Of a stretch of 64,000 bases of DNA, positions 10,082 to 20,732 are shown in pieces. The notes below the pieces were generated by a model. It ran no database searches. It had not been told where the DNA came from and was given only the letters and a program-made list of their open reading frames with translations. Each line of letters opens with the position of its first letter. The first letter of the stretch is position 1. Source of the DNA: Stomoxys calcitrans (Eukaryota > Arthropoda > Insecta > Diptera > Muscidae); the NCBI RefSeq assembly GCF_963082655.1, contig NC_081553.1, positions 192,343,873 through 192,407,872 of the forward strand, read 5' to 3'. The translations under genes were made by a program, and so were the position numbers.

Positions 10082-10850
10082 CCCACCAAAAATCGAAGGT
10101 CACGCTTCCCAAAAAAAATCGATCTCCTCTTTCCGGAGAACCTCGGCGAATGGGCCTTGGCAACTTTGACCCGGAACCCAGCACAATCTGACAAATGCAA
10201 TGCAAATTTGCCCATCAACATTCCATAAAGAAACAGGGGAGTGGAGTGCTGTCCGATCAAAATGTTTAAGCTCAATTAAAAGGGGCCTTCTACGTTTGAG
10301 ATGCTCCTTGCATCTCCCATAAATGCTCGATCCCTCCTGACACACAGCTGGGGCTTTCAGCGCCTCCTGACTGTCCACATAAATCGTGAGAGTCTGAGAG
10401 GTCCGCCGCTCTTAACTCAGCATTACTGACGCCTGACTGTCCGCATAAATCATGACAGTCTGAGAGGGCCGCCGCACCTGACTCAGCATCACATCCAAAG
10501 ATCCGCCCGGCACATAGTCCGTCGCATCGCCAATATCACATAGTCATCCGACGCCAGCGGCCTTTCGCAGAACAAATGAATAACCGAAATCCAAAGAGCG
10601 TCATATCTCTGACTTTCTCAGTCTGAGGGTAGTTTTCAATGCCACGCTCTCCACGTACAAGGGCAAAGATTACAGATCATGTAGCGCATTCAACGCTGCT
10701 CTCGGAGCACTCATCCCGCCCCGATATCAGCACCGCCGGAATACCCTGTAGCTTCTGCAACATATAAAGAAGACACACCTTCTTGAGAGTCCAGTGCTAC
10801 ACCAGGCACCCATAATTGAGGATCGGCTGAACCACATCAGCGATTTTCAC
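10082..10850 (-). pseudogene. Non-LTR retrotransposon relic, pre-RNase H to RNase H region
   Basis: Reading the minus strand from 10850, IADVVQPILNYGCLV and LKKVCLL..LQKLQGI match the connector between reverse transcriptase and RNase H in R1/jockey-type elements. After a frameshift, APRAALNAL follows. IYVDSQEALKA is the RNase H core block, and VRLCWVPGQS is its WVPGH block with H changed to Q. A stop follows LV, a 66-bp segment is duplicated at 10369-10493, and a SINE tail interrupts the domain. The element is long dead. The clade is inferred only from motif style. Confidence 0.7.
10198..10290 (-). mobile_element. SINE tail inside RNase H relic
   Basis: Plus-strand reading GCAAATTTGCCCATCAACAT, then AACAGGGG, AGTGCTGTCCGATCAAAAT, TTTAAGCTCAATTAAAAGGG. 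Only the 3' third of the SINE is present. It splits the RNase H frame between the DSQEALKA and WVPG blocks. Confidence 0.8.
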
Positions 10851-11043
10851 CTGAGTTTGCTGAATTTTTTTAAAAATGTTGTTAAGACCCTTGATATCGG
10901 TAATGGTCTAAGTTTGACTTTATTTAAATATAGTCCCCTAATATACATACCTCCCGTTCGGAGTATGGATCAAATCATAAATATTTGGGTGTAGCTGCCA
11001 TATATACCAATCTACCGATTTATGGTCTGTCACCCATAGCTAC

Positions 11044-11148
11044 GGAGGCCACCGTAGTGCAGAGGTTAGCATGTCCGCCTATGAAGCTGAACGCCTGGGT
11101 TCGTTTTGGTTTTCCCCTCCTAATGCTGGGTACTATGCCATGTAGAAC
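11044..11148 (+). mobile_element. SINE fragment with internal deletions
   Basis: A good head (GGAGGCCACCGTAGTGCAGA, GGTTAGCATGTCCGCC, GCCTGGGTTCG) breaks off inside the B box and jumps to GGTTTTCCCCTCCTAATGC, then to TACTATGCCATGTAGAAC. Confidence 0.8.
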
Positions 11149-11479
11149 TCTAACTAGAATTGGAATAACTAACTAGAATATGCACCCATAACTTGCCCAA
11201 TTACCCAATTTGCTGAAATTGGGCACAGCGAATTGTCTTGAGACAACTCGCATCGGACAATGTCTTGATTTAGTCCCAATATAGACTGATATCCCGATTT
11301 AAGGCTTATAACCCATAGAAGCTGCACTTATAACCCGAAATTTGGTACAGTGCTTTATATTGAAGCCCTCGACATCTGAACAAAATATGGTCCAAATGGG
11401 ACAATGCCTTGATGTACCTTCTTTATAGACCGTTCTCCCGATTTAAAGTTCACAGCCCATAGAACCCACAACTATTAGC

Positions 11480-11717
11480 TAGGGTTGCCCAAAAAGTAAT
11501 TGCGGTTTTTTTAAAAGAAAGTAAATGCATTTTTAATAAAACTTAGAATGAACTTTAATCAAATATACTTTTTTTACACTTTTTTTCTAAAGCAAGCTAA
11601 AATTAACAGCTGATTACTGACAGAAGAAAAAATGCAATTACAGAGTCACAAGCTGTGAAAAAATTTGTCAACGCCGACTATATTAAAAAATCCGCAATTA
11701 CTTTTTGGGCAACCCAA
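11480..11717. mobile_element. Mariner-type MITE copy 3
   Basis: The left end reads GGGTTGCCCAAAAAG and lacks the first bases. The right end GGGCAACCCAA is followed by TA at 11718-11719. Inserted in the family C array. Confidence 0.92.
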
Positions 11718-11814
11718 TAATTTCGCCGAAATTTGGCACAGTGTGCTGTGGTAGACTTTTTGTCGTCTATGCGGAGTGGTGTTCAGATCGAAAGGGCTTT
11801 TTAGCTTTTATCAT

Positions 11815-12605
11815 TTTGGCAACACTGGTTTAAACAACTCACTGTCAAACGAACAACGCTTGCAAATTATTAACTTTTATTATTAAAATGTGTGCTCTGT
11901 TAAGAAAGTTCATCGCGCGTTTCTTCTCCTTCATTGATGAAGCTCATTTTTGCTCAATTGGTACGTAAATAAGCAGAATTGTCGATTTTGGAGTGAAGAC
12001 CAGCCAGAAGCATTGCAACAGCTATCAATGCATGCAGAAAATGGTATATGGGCTGGTGGCATCATTGGACCGTACTTCTTCAAAGATGGCGCGAATCGTA
12101 ACGTAACTGTAAATGATGAGCGCAACCGTGAGATGATATCCAACTTTTTTTTTGCCCCAAATGCAAGAGCTTGACTTGCATGACATGTGGTTTCAACAAA
12201 ACGGTGCCACATGCCACACAGCACGCGGAACAATGGACTTATTGAGAGGCGAGTTCGGTGAAAATTTTATTTCACGTTCCGGACCGGTCAATTGGCCGCT
12301 TAGGTCGTGCGATTTAACGCCTTTAGAATATTTTTTTTTTGTGGGGCTATGTTAAAGCTCATGCCATGTCCACACAGACAAGCCCGCTTCAATTGACGCG
12401 TTGGAAGACAACATTGAAGCATATATTCGTGAGATACCGGTCGAAATGTTGGAAAGAGTATGCCAAAATTGCACTAAGCGGATGGAACGTTTGAGGCGCA
12501 TTCACGGTCATCATTTGCTTGAATTAATCCTCTAGCATTAAATTATATGGACCGTTCTATCGATTCAAATAAAGATTTCATGAATTTTTCTGAATTTTAA
12601 GCGTT
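11815..12605 (+). pseudogene. Tc1/mariner-superfamily transposase relic (about DD41D)
   Basis: After an N-terminal scrap (NEQRLQIINFYY) and an internal deletion, the C-terminal two thirds of a transposase are readable across several frames. Blocks in order: DEAHF near the first catalytic Asp, YVNKQNCRFW, GGIIGPYFFKD, NRNVTVNDERNREM, MWFQQNGATCH, FISRSGPVNWP, SCDLTPLEYF, WGYVKAH, DKPASIDALE. Two catalytic positions are altered: the second Asp is Asn (QQNGA) and the third is Glu in LEYF where sister copies suggest Asp. I count about 41 residues between them. A frameshift occurs at a poly-T near 12148. A shared 3' flank ends in GAAAAACTTTCTTATAGC. Confidence 0.8.
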
Positions 12606-12634
12606 TTTTTTTTTTTGAAAAACTTTCTTATAGC

Positions 12635-12925
12635 TTATATATGGGAGCTATATCTGCAAAATTTTGTAAAGATCGGACCAAATTTATTGCGATCAAGGAA
12701 AAGGACTTATTCAAAATGTTCTTACAATCGGACATCAAATGCGACCCATACTTTGACTTCAAGAATATATGGACTCACAGACGGGCATGGCTAAATCGAA
12801 TCAGAAAGTGATTTTTAGTCGATCGGCATTCTTATCAATGGGTCTAGCTCTTCGCCTTCTTAGCGTTGCAAACAAATGCAAAAAGTTCTAATATCCTGTG
12901 CCACAATGGTATTATAAATAAAAAT
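12635..12925 (-). mobile_element. Family A fragment, reverse orientation
   Basis: Contains TATATATGGGAGCTATATCT, GGCATGGCTAAATCGAATCA, AGTGATTTTTAGTCGATCGG, CTTATCAATGGGTCTAGC and TGTGCCACAATGGTATTATA. This is the head region and first unit of family A read backwards. Confidence 0.75.
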
Positions 12926-13333
12926 TTTCACAACCGTACCACTCTTTCCGGACAAACATTAATAGATTTTTATATATAGCAGATGTTTTCTCACACTAGC
13001 GGAAGTTTTTGTAAATATTTCTATGGTCATAACATTTCCAAATTCATCACAAGGGCTTTCATTTAATAATTTGTTTAAATAAAAACTCCAATTCACAACC
13101 ATAAACTCTAATGTAAAAGAGGTATTTGAAAAACTTGCCAATCCATGTTTCTAAGTATGTTTCAATAACGCAGACGAGTAGTTTCCCAGATTAATTGATT
13201 TATAAACTCGTAACAAATCAGCTCAGGTGGGGCCCTAATGAAACGTGTTAAGGTTAATGACTCCAAACGATTTCCTCGAATATTAATTTTCCAACAATCA
13301 AACATACATTGTCTCACGCATAGTTAAATGTTG

Positions 13334-13356
13334 AAGTTTGTTGCTTAAGTCTTTTA
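13334..13356 (-). repeat. Dispersed CAAAAGACTTAAG motif, copy 3
   Basis: The minus strand reads TAAAAGACTTAAG then CAACAAACTT. It has one mismatch at the first base and the C variant after the core. Confidence 0.65.
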
Positions 13357-14251
13357 TTTTGTAGTACACCTGCCATTGGCATATATTTGTAGTCACTCGC
13401 CTAACATTCATTTAGGCATATTTTTTGAATTTTAATAAATTTCTTCCCATGTTCACATCCTAAGGAAGCTAATAACACTTAGATTTAAATATCTCTGTAA
13501 ATTTTTAATGAGAAGAACATATCTTTGCTACACTTCGGCATTTTCTTGCTCCAAACTTCTAGCCAAATAGATTCCAGGTGATCTTTAACAACTTATTGTT
13601 TAATTATTTCAAGGTCACAAAATTTTTATCGAATTATTTTGCCGTTATTCAACAACAACAACCCGAGAAATAAAGTGTGTGAATTTCTAAATTCTGAAGT
13701 GAGACCTGAAGATCAAGATTATAGCAGCTAGCGTCACAATTGTATAGCGATTGGCAGTCTCCCTAGAACATTTAGCGTTGGCGATGATTCATGTACTAGG
13801 TGAACTTCTCTGGTTTGATGTTAAATGTTAACACTCAACATGAGTAACTCAATTCTGTTTAAAGTGTCACTTAGCTGAAATGTCTTTTTTACTTAGGCTA
13901 GTTTATTAGTATCTCACGTCTGCCGGTATCATTTCCATATTAAAGGACAAAAAACAAAAACTCGAAAAATAAGCCAGAACAATAGAATAAATTATGTGTT
14001 TTTTTTCTGGTAGCACAAGACACAAATGCCCATTGACTGAAATGCCATGAATAAAAAACTCTTTTTTGAAATTAAAATCGCTCAAGCTGAAAATACATCT
14101 CAACATTTTAATCTTCTTTTTGTGTTAGCTATGGACTGTTATCCGTTTGGTTAATTTTAATCTCATGTTATCATTAAATTGGATTTTTCTATTCATATGC
14201 ATACTTTAATTAAATTGATCATTTAACACTTTGGCCACAATTATAGCAAAA

Positions 14252-14274
14252 CAAAAGACTTAAGACACATACTT
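14252..14274 (+). repeat. Dispersed CAAAAGACTTAAG motif, copy 4
   Basis: Reads CAAAAGACTTAAG then ACACATACTT, one mismatch to consensus. Confidence 0.68.
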
Positions 14275-14605
14275 GGTTTTTTAAGTAAATTCATAAAAAA
14301 GAGTTTGCAGGAAATACTCATATAAATAAGCATAATTACCTCCATATCGGTTAACACTGCCTGACTAATGTACTTTTATGGTCAATGGTAATTTTTTGTT
14401 ATTAATTTTGGCATGGAAAAGAATTATGCTGAGAATATCACTAATATTGTATGCTGGCACATTTGTCTACAATTAATGAGGATGGACAATAAGCAGTAGT
14501 AAAACACGTGCGTAACATCGTTTGATTGGAAGATTTTCTGCTAAGAAGACATCGATAATGACCTAACCTTAGAAAAAGATTATATAAAGAATATTGAAAA
14601 AATAA

Positions 14606-15885
14606 AAACAAGTAAAAGCGTGCTAAGTTCGGCTGGGCCGAATTTTATATACCCTCCACCATGGATCGCATTTGTCGAGTTCTTTTCCCGGCATCTCTTC
14701 TTAGGGAAACAAAGGATATAAGAAAAGATTTGCTCTGCTATTAGAGCGATATCAAGATATGGTCCGGTTTGGACCACAATTAAATTATATGTTGGAGACC
14801 TGTGTAAAATGTCAGCCAATTCGAATAAGAATTGCGCCCTTTGGGGGCTCAAGAAGTAAAATAGAGAGATCGATTTATATGGGAGTTGTATCGGGCTATA
14901 GACCGATTCAGACCATAATAAACACATATGTTGATGGACATGAGAGGATCCGTCGTACAAAATTTCAGGTAAATCGAATAATAATTGCGACCTCTAGAGG
15001 CTTAAGAAGTCAAGATCCCAGATCGGTTTATATGGCAGTTATATCAGGTTATGAACCGATTTGAACCTTATTTGACACAGTTGTTGAAAGTAAGAAAAAA
15101 TACGTCATGAAAAATTTCAGCCAAACCGGATTGGAATTGCGCCCTCTAGAGGCACTAGAGGTTCAAGAAGTCAAGACCCAAGATCGGTTTATATGGCAGC
15201 TATATCAGGCTATGAACCGATTTGAACCATACTTGGCACAGTTATTATATATCATAACAAAACACGTCTTGCAAAATTTCATTCAAATCGGATAAGAATT
15301 GCGATCTCTAGAGGCTCAAGAAGTCAAGACCCAAGATCGGTTTATATGACAGCTATATCAGGTTATAGACCGATTTGAATCATACTTGGCACAGTTGTTG
15401 GATATGATAACAAAACATGTCGTGCAAAATTTCATTCAAATCGGATAAGAATTTCGCACTCTAGAGGCTCGAGAAGTCAAGACCCAAGATCGGTTTATAT
15501 GGCAGCTATATCGGGTTATAGACCGATTTGAATCATACTTGGCACAGTTGTTGAATATGATAACAAAACATGTCGTGCAAAATTTCATCCCAATTGGATA
15601 AGAATTGCGCCCTCTAGAGGCTCAAGAAGTCAAAACCCAAGATCGGTTTATATGGCAGCTACATCAAAACATGGACCGATATGGCCCATTTACAATACCA
15701 ACCGATCTACACTAATAAGACGTATTTGTGCAAAATTTCAAGCGGCTAGCTTTACTCCTTCGGAAGTTAGCGTGCTTTGGACAGACAGACGGACGGACAA
15801 ACGGACGGACAAACGGACGGACAAACGGACGGACAAATGGACGGACAGATAGACGGACGGACGGACATACGGACGGAATTCCTTA
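14606..15885 (+). mobile_element. Family B element, 3' terminus missing
   Basis: The 5' terminus is complete (ACAAGTAAAAGCGTGC, TAAGTTCGGCTGGGCCGAA, TATACCCTCCACCATGG). Core units start near 15020, 15181, 15334, 15487 and 15640; the last three intervals are exactly 153 bp. A GACA/GACG/AAACGGAC tract follows from 15780 and the copy breaks near 15880. Overlapping frames on both strands here are repeat read-through. Confidence 0.88.
15780..15875 (+). repeat. GACGGACAAACG microsatellite in family B
   Basis: The family B proto-tract GACAGACAGACGGACGG has been extended by repeats of ACAAACGGACGG and similar 12-bp units. Confidence 0.85.
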
Positions 15886-15959
15886 TTTGAATAGATAGTA
15901 CGGTCAGAGATGGCCTGTCAGAAACAGTGACGTATATGACGTAGAAAACGTCGTAAACC

Positions 15960-16145
15960 TAGCCAAAAAACTAGGTTTCTGACAGAAAAAAAAATTCGAA
16001 CGATAATATGTCGAATTTTTGATCTGATTAACTAAAAATTTTGGCATAAGTAATTTTTTCCTCCTGGAGACGAACAATATTGAAATTGGAAAAAATCGGT
16101 TCAGAATTAGAAAAAGCTACCGTAGGTTTACACGATTTTTACCAA
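15960..16145 (+). mobile_element. Family A fragment
   Basis: AAAATCGGTTCAGAATTAGA followed by AAAGCTACCGTAGG and CACGATTTTTACCAATATTG is a diverged family A unit. The left part is not recognisable. Confidence 0.45.
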
Positions 16146-16159
16146 TATTGTTATAAAAT

Positions 16160-16357
16160 GAATGACATCTGAGGTAGTGTCAAGTGAAATGGTAGATGGC
16201 GTGTTAAGTATGCTAATGTGAGGTAATGTCAAGTGAAATGGAAGATGGCGTGTTAAGTATTTTATTGAATAAGTAATGTTATTTTTAAGTATTGTTATTG
16301 AATAACATAATTAACACTCCATGTACCATTTCACTTGACACTTCCTCAGATGTCATG
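16160..16357. repeat. Foldback repeat with a third direct copy
   Basis: ATGACATCTGAGGTAGTGTC, AAGTGAAATGGTAGATGG and CGTGTTAAGTA (16162-16210) recur inverted at 16310-16356. Most of the block also recurs directly at 16218-16260. The arms are about 48 bp with few mismatches. No coding sequence. Confidence 0.85.
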
Positions 16358-16656
16358 CATTTTTAACATATGTCGTTTACAACAGCTTTCAAAAAGCAAA
16401 TTAAAACGGGAGAAGCAAATAATTTTGCAAAAGGATACAAAATAATTGCAATTTCTAAATATAATTGATGAAAACTAATAATTTATTGATTTTTTGCTTC
16501 ACAAAAAAATCCTTAAACGTTACTTTATAAATTGACTTGAAATTTGCGTATATTTCCAATATACGCAAATTGTGTGAAAAATGTAAATGCAAAAATTAAA
16601 AAAAAAACTTAATATTTCTTTTATTGCGAAATTTTTTTACATATAAACTCTTCTAT

Positions 16657-16912
16657 ATAAAGGGTGATTTTTTTGAGGTTAGGATTTTCATGCATTAGTA
16701 TTTGACAGATCACGTGGGATTTCAGACATGGTGTCAAAGAGAAAGATGCTCAGTATGCTTTGACATTTCATCATGAATAGACTTACTAACGAGCAACGCT
16801 TGCAAATCATTGAATTTTATTACCAAAATCAGTGTTCGGTTCGAAATGTGTTCAAATTTTGACAAATTTTGTTCAGCGATGAGGCTCATTTCTGGTTGAA
16901 TGGCTACGTTCG
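16657..16912 (+). pseudogene. Transposase 5' end with terminal repeat (same family as 11.8-12.6 kb)
   Basis: TA then AGGGTGATTTTTTTGAGG looks like the 5' terminal inverted repeat; AGGGTGATTT also occurs at the outer end of the copy at 32.5 kb. An ATG at 16773 opens MNRLTNEQRLQIIEFYY and a stop follows after 29 codons. A large internal deletion then joins to LFSDEAHFWLNGYV, the first catalytic-Asp block. The sequence is abruptly replaced near 16912 by the retrotransposon relic. Confidence 0.78.
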
Positions 16913-17270
16913 CAAGGCACGTTTTGCCGCTCTGGTAATCTTATTGTATTCCTTGAGCTGCGTATGTAATACACATCCCAATAAACTTCCGCCTTTTTAC
17001 GACGTGCTCTTTTAAAAAGTCTGCGGACCTCTTTCCCAATATTGCGAATCTCCCCGGTCATCCAGGGTTTTTCTTAGGCTGTTTTCCTTTCCCGAAGAGA
17101 ACAACTCGTTATCCTGTTGGCATATTCGTCAATGTCTTCTATCCTTGGACAATCTAAATTATCTTGCAAAAGTCTTCTTCTGAGTAGCCTTCCGAATTTT
17201 GTCGTCCAGTTGGCTTTCAACTTATTCCGGAAGCTTATCGGATTCGGCGCTGGCTGTGCTATTCTAAACC
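16912..17270 (-). pseudogene. Non-LTR ORF2, segment after the endonuclease
   Basis: Minus-strand reading contains PISF-type and WTTKFGRL-type blocks in broken frames. GEIRNIGKEVRRLFKRARRK and EVYWD follow, typical of the linker between endonuclease and reverse transcriptase in R1/LOA/I-type elements. Stops and frameshifts are frequent. The reverse transcriptase itself is absent because the relic is cut near 16912. Confidence 0.65.
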
Positions 17271-17272
17271 TA

Positions 17273-17412
17273 TTGGGTTTTTCTAAAGCAAGCTAAAAGT
17301 AACAGCTGATAACTGACAGAAGAAAGAATGCAATTACAGAGTCACAAACTGTGAAAAAATTTTTCAACGCCGACTATATGAAAAATCCGCAATTACTTTT
17401 TGGGCAACCGAA
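17273..17412. mobile_element. Mariner-type MITE copy 4, internally deleted
   Basis: The left end TTGGGTTT joins directly to TTCTAAAGCAAGC, removing about 90 bp of the left half. The right half and its terminus (GGGCAACCGAA, then TA at 17413) are intact. It sits where the endonuclease SDH motif would be expected. Confidence 0.9.
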
Positions 17413-17447
17413 TAATTTGGCGATTGCTCCATGGAGACCCTCCAATT

Positions 17448-18039
17448 CTAAACCTCATCGATCAGATTTTCCGAACATATCGTCACCACTAATACCTCCT
17501 CCCTAATCCTATTAACAAAGGTAGCGGTGTTACCAATATTAAGTGTTATTAGGTCGTTAGTATTCAAGAACTCTGTCAGGTTTTGGCCCCGCTTATTAGT
17601 GTTGGTACTACCCCACGAAATGTGGGGAGAGTTTGCATCGCACCCTATTAGCACCTCGTTTCCTGTCTGTCTTGCTTTCCTCACCTGCCGTTGCAGCTCC
17701 GACGTGGGTGGCGGTGTCGGAGAGTCAAAAAGCAGATAAAGTGATGCCAGGTATGCTCCAGCGTCTCCCTGTCTCACCACTGTTGTATCCGACATTGACA
17801 ACTCTGGGGAAAATATATAATTAAAATTTTTATGACAATATAACGCAGGTCCTCGGCCGAGTATCAGTGTTAGCATAGAATAATTGGTAGTTCATATGAA
17901 TCAGTCCAGAAACTTTTTTTCGGGTCGTCCATGGCTCCTGAGTGAAGGCAATATGAATCTTGCCCTTGCTGATTTTCTCCATCAGAGCGAGTGTAGCAGT
18001 CTCGCTCCGATGGAGGTTTACCTGGATTACCTCAATCAT
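17448..18039 (-). pseudogene. Non-LTR retrotransposon ORF2 N-terminus, EEP endonuclease
   Basis: An APE-type endonuclease nicks target DNA for target-primed reverse transcription. The ATG at 18037-18039 opens MIEVIQVNLHRSETAT (Asn block). AFTQEPWT holds the catalytic Glu. After a frameshift near 17830, DAGAYLASLY and then IGCDANSPHISWGS (the D-A-N block) follow in another frame. NLTEFLNTNDLITLNIGN-type sequence is the usual end of the domain. The SDH motif is not seen and the MITE at 17273 lies about there. The ORF1 stop and this ATG overlap as ATGA, suggesting coupled translation. Style fits R1/LOA/I-type elements. Confidence 0.8.
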
Positions 18040-18530
18040 TGGTCCTCCAGTAAATGGGCATCCTGTGAGTCGGTGATGATCTCATCGTTTGCTTCCTGTT
18101 CTTTAGACTGCATTGACTTTCCTGTCACTGCACTGCCTGATGTCATCGTTTTAGGTTTTTTGCCTAGTCTAGTCTTTCGACTTTTAATAAAGTCGGTAAT
18201 GGTTCCATCGTCGGATCCCTGTTCGTTAAGCTTTATTGGGTTTCCATTCCCTGTACTGCCTGATATTTCAATACTAGGATCTTTGACTATCTTAGGCTTT
18301 CGAATGTTAAGTAAATGGGCTTCTTGAGAGTAGGTGATGGTACCATCATCGGCTTCCTTTTTTTTGGGTTGCATTGAGACTCCTGTCGCTGCGTTGCCTA
18401 ATTTTTTAATATTAGGATCTTTACCTATCCCATTATTCCGAATCTTGAAGTCGGTGATGGGTTCGTTGTGGGGTTCCTGCTTGTTAGGCTGTGTTGGGTC
18501 TCTCGCCACTGCACTGCCAGATATTATCAT
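18036..18530 (-). pseudogene. ORF1 of the same retrotransposon, internally repetitive
   Basis: An open frame of about 164 codons ends AHLLEDQ and its stop overlaps the ORF2 start. It is built of roughly four degenerate ~45-residue repeats around (S)G(S/N)A.TG.SMQ, K.QEA(D/N)D, (T/E)IIT.SQ and AHLL, alternating with basic RK(P/T)..GK(D/K)P blocks. No CCHC knuckles are visible in this segment, which is unusual for ORF1; they may lie upstream. The frame is open throughout, unlike ORF2. It is polar and lysine-rich with no membrane segment. Function beyond ORF1-type RNA binding is unknown. Confidence 0.55.
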
Positions 18531-20285
18531 ATCAGAGTAACTACAAGAGATTCCAGCAGCATCGGCGGCATAATCCCATACAGTCTAGCCAATTTAAATG
18601 GCTAGAACATGCGAATCACGTACACCATCTTCCTATCGTCGACAATTTTACAGATGGGGTCTTCCATAGATGCTGACCGCCTGCTGACTACCTGTAAAGT
18701 GCGTCTCTCTCTCTCTCTTTTGTTGTGATGTCCTTCATATGAACAAAACATCCAAAGGACTTGGCGAGCTCGTTACCTGCAGGAGGGTATATAAGTTTCG
18801 GCCCTACCAACTTAGCGAAAAATCATATCCCATAAACTGATAATAATCAGCTGGTTGGCAATAACATGAGTTTTCAATGACAATACGAAAAAAAGGAATT
18901 GCAATTACTTCAAATTGAAATTTTAAGTTTCTTCCCCTTAGCAAATTTTCAAAACTATTTTCGCAACACGTTCAACTTATCGATATGTTACTTATAACCA
19001 AACAAAAAAAGTTGTAGAAATAAATAATAGAGACATATCATCCATCAATCCGATATGAAATAACAAGGAAAAGAGTCACTTAAGTCTAGAGGGTGCTCAT
19101 GTTTATGTTGTCATGTTCACAAAAAACAGCCATGGCTTAATAATGCAAACATAAACAAAAAAATGCTTGAGTTAAGTGACTAAAATTGGGGGCAGCTTCC
19201 CATTGACACAACATTGCCATTTCTTGTGGACACCTTTCAATGAGCATCAATTCAAAATTGTCCATTGATGTGAGCACTACAACAAAGGTGTTCAATGAAA
19301 ATAAAACTGAAGGAGAAGAAGAATAAACCAAAACAAAAAATTTCAAAAAAAAGCTCAGTTACGGCCCTACTAAATAACGATGCGACAACATGCGTGTGCC
19401 AATTACATTATTCGGTTTCTTTTCCACGCCTCTTCTGCATTGAGGTTTTTTTCTATTTTCTGTGTGTGTTTTGTACGGCGTCTTCAATATAAATTACATA
19501 AAATAATTGTTAAGATAACTACACTCTTGGCGCTTTTATTCGGGGTTAAGACATTTTTCTGGGCTATAAAATATTTTGTAATAGATAGAGGGGGACCAAC
19601 AGACAGACGCATAGACGCAGTGACAGACGGGTGGATGGCTATAGCGCTTCCCATTGTGCAAGAGTGTTGCTCTTGACAGCCGATGAAGCTGTACAAGTAC
19701 TACCCGTACCTCAAGTGTTATGTTGTCTATGGATATGACAATAATTACTGTGCCATTGAAGTTTACGGCCCGTTTCGAAGATTATGAATCAACTTGAAAT
19801 GTCCTAATATCAACGGAAGATACCAAGATACCCCGAATGAATGAATGAGTGAATGAATGATTTGTGAGCGACAACAATAAATGTGATATGGGTAAAATGA
19901 TAGCCAAAAACGGCAATGATTAATGGAGTCCCAAAAATTAATTCCCCCACCCTCCTCCCCAGTATACTCTAACAGTGATGATTTTAATGAACAAATGCGC
20001 GAATAAGGTGCTCGTATATATTGTAGTAGAATAGCCAAAATGAATTAAATGATTATGATATCAGGGAGGAACTACCCATGTCATGAGTCAGGAAATTGCA
20101 AAAGTTTGTGTCTTAAGTCTTTTGATTTGATAGCAGATATGTGTGACCAAGTAAAACTACAAAAACAAAAAAAAAAAACGGTTAAGTGAGCAAGTACAGT
20201 TAAGCGAGTAGTTAAGTAGGTGTTTAGCAGTTTGGGATTAGAAAAAAATCTTTTACACTAAAGGAGATTTGGATATAATTTTATA
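18531..20285. other. Low-repeat stretch, possible 5' leader of the retroelement then single-copy DNA
   Basis: 18531-18720 may be the leader of the minus-strand retroelement and ends with a CTCTCT tract. Beyond it the sequence is AT-rich with an imperfect GAAT tetranucleotide run at 19835-19862 and one dispersed motif copy. Frames at 19137-19346 (minus) and 19380-19676 (plus) have no motif. Confidence 0.45.
20102..20124 (-). repeat. Dispersed CAAAAGACTTAAG motif, copy 5
   Basis: The minus strand reads CAAAAGACTTAAG then ACACAAACTT, identical to copy 2. Confidence 0.7.
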
Positions 20286-20286
20286 C

Positions 20287-20509
20287 TGAAAGAAATTTTT
20301 TCCAAAATTTCCTAAAGGAATGAAATTTTTTACAAAATTTCCTAAAGGAATGAAATTTTGACAAAATTTCCTTTAGAAATGAGATTTTGACAAAATTTTC
20401 TAAAGAAAGGAAATTTTGACAACATTTTCTAAAGAAAGGAAATTTTGACAAAATTTGCTAAAAAAAAGGAAATTTTGACAAAATTTTCTAAAGGAAATTT
20501 TGGCAAAAT
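20287..20509 (+). repeat. About 33-bp minisatellite (AAATTTTGACAAAATTTCCT)
   Basis: Seven to eight degenerate units of AAAGGAAATTTTGACAAAAT and TTTCTA type. Each unit is itself close to a palindrome (GGAAATTTTG/CAAAATTTCC). Confidence 0.88.
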
Positions 20510-20732
20510 CTTTGTTCCGTATAGACTCAAAAACTTCTAAACCGATTTCTTTGAAATGTTTACAGTTTGTGGGGTGTGATCCGGAAGGAGCAATAGGCTG
20601 TATAATTTTTTGATATTGCAAGGTGTGCGGACCCACCCCTTTACCACAAAAGTACCACCCAAAAATAAAATTTAACCGATTAAGACAATATGTGACTTAA
20701 ATGAAAGAGTAGAGTGCGAATTCCATATTAAC

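Larger units (their letters stand above)
10855..11810 (-). mobile_element. Family C degenerate array with SINE and MITE insertions
   Basis: Repeated blocks such as TAGACTGATATCCCGATTTA, GACCGTTCTCCCGATTTAAA, GAAATTTGGTACAGTG and GCTGCCATATATACCAAT show degenerate family C units in minus orientation. A SINE fragment (11046-11148) and a MITE (11482-11717) are nested in it. Confidence 0.6.
12926..14605. other. Low-repeat AT-rich non-coding stretch
   Basis: No recognised mobile element or gene. Two copies of the dispersed motif lie at 13334 and 14252 in opposite orientations. Short frames at 12959-13141 and 13906-14106 on minus have no motif. Confidence 0.55.

Noticed and set aside
12600..12616. 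Poly-T near the end of the transposase relic as a sign of retroposition
   Set aside because: The same TTTTTTGAAAAACTTTC context occurs, reversed, at the 3' end of the 32.5-kb copy, so it belongs to the DNA transposon end.
18334..18540. Plus-strand frames over 17.9-18.6 kb (for example FASCSLDCIDFPVTALP repeats)
   Set aside because: They are the antisense shadow of the repetitive ORF1 on the minus strand.
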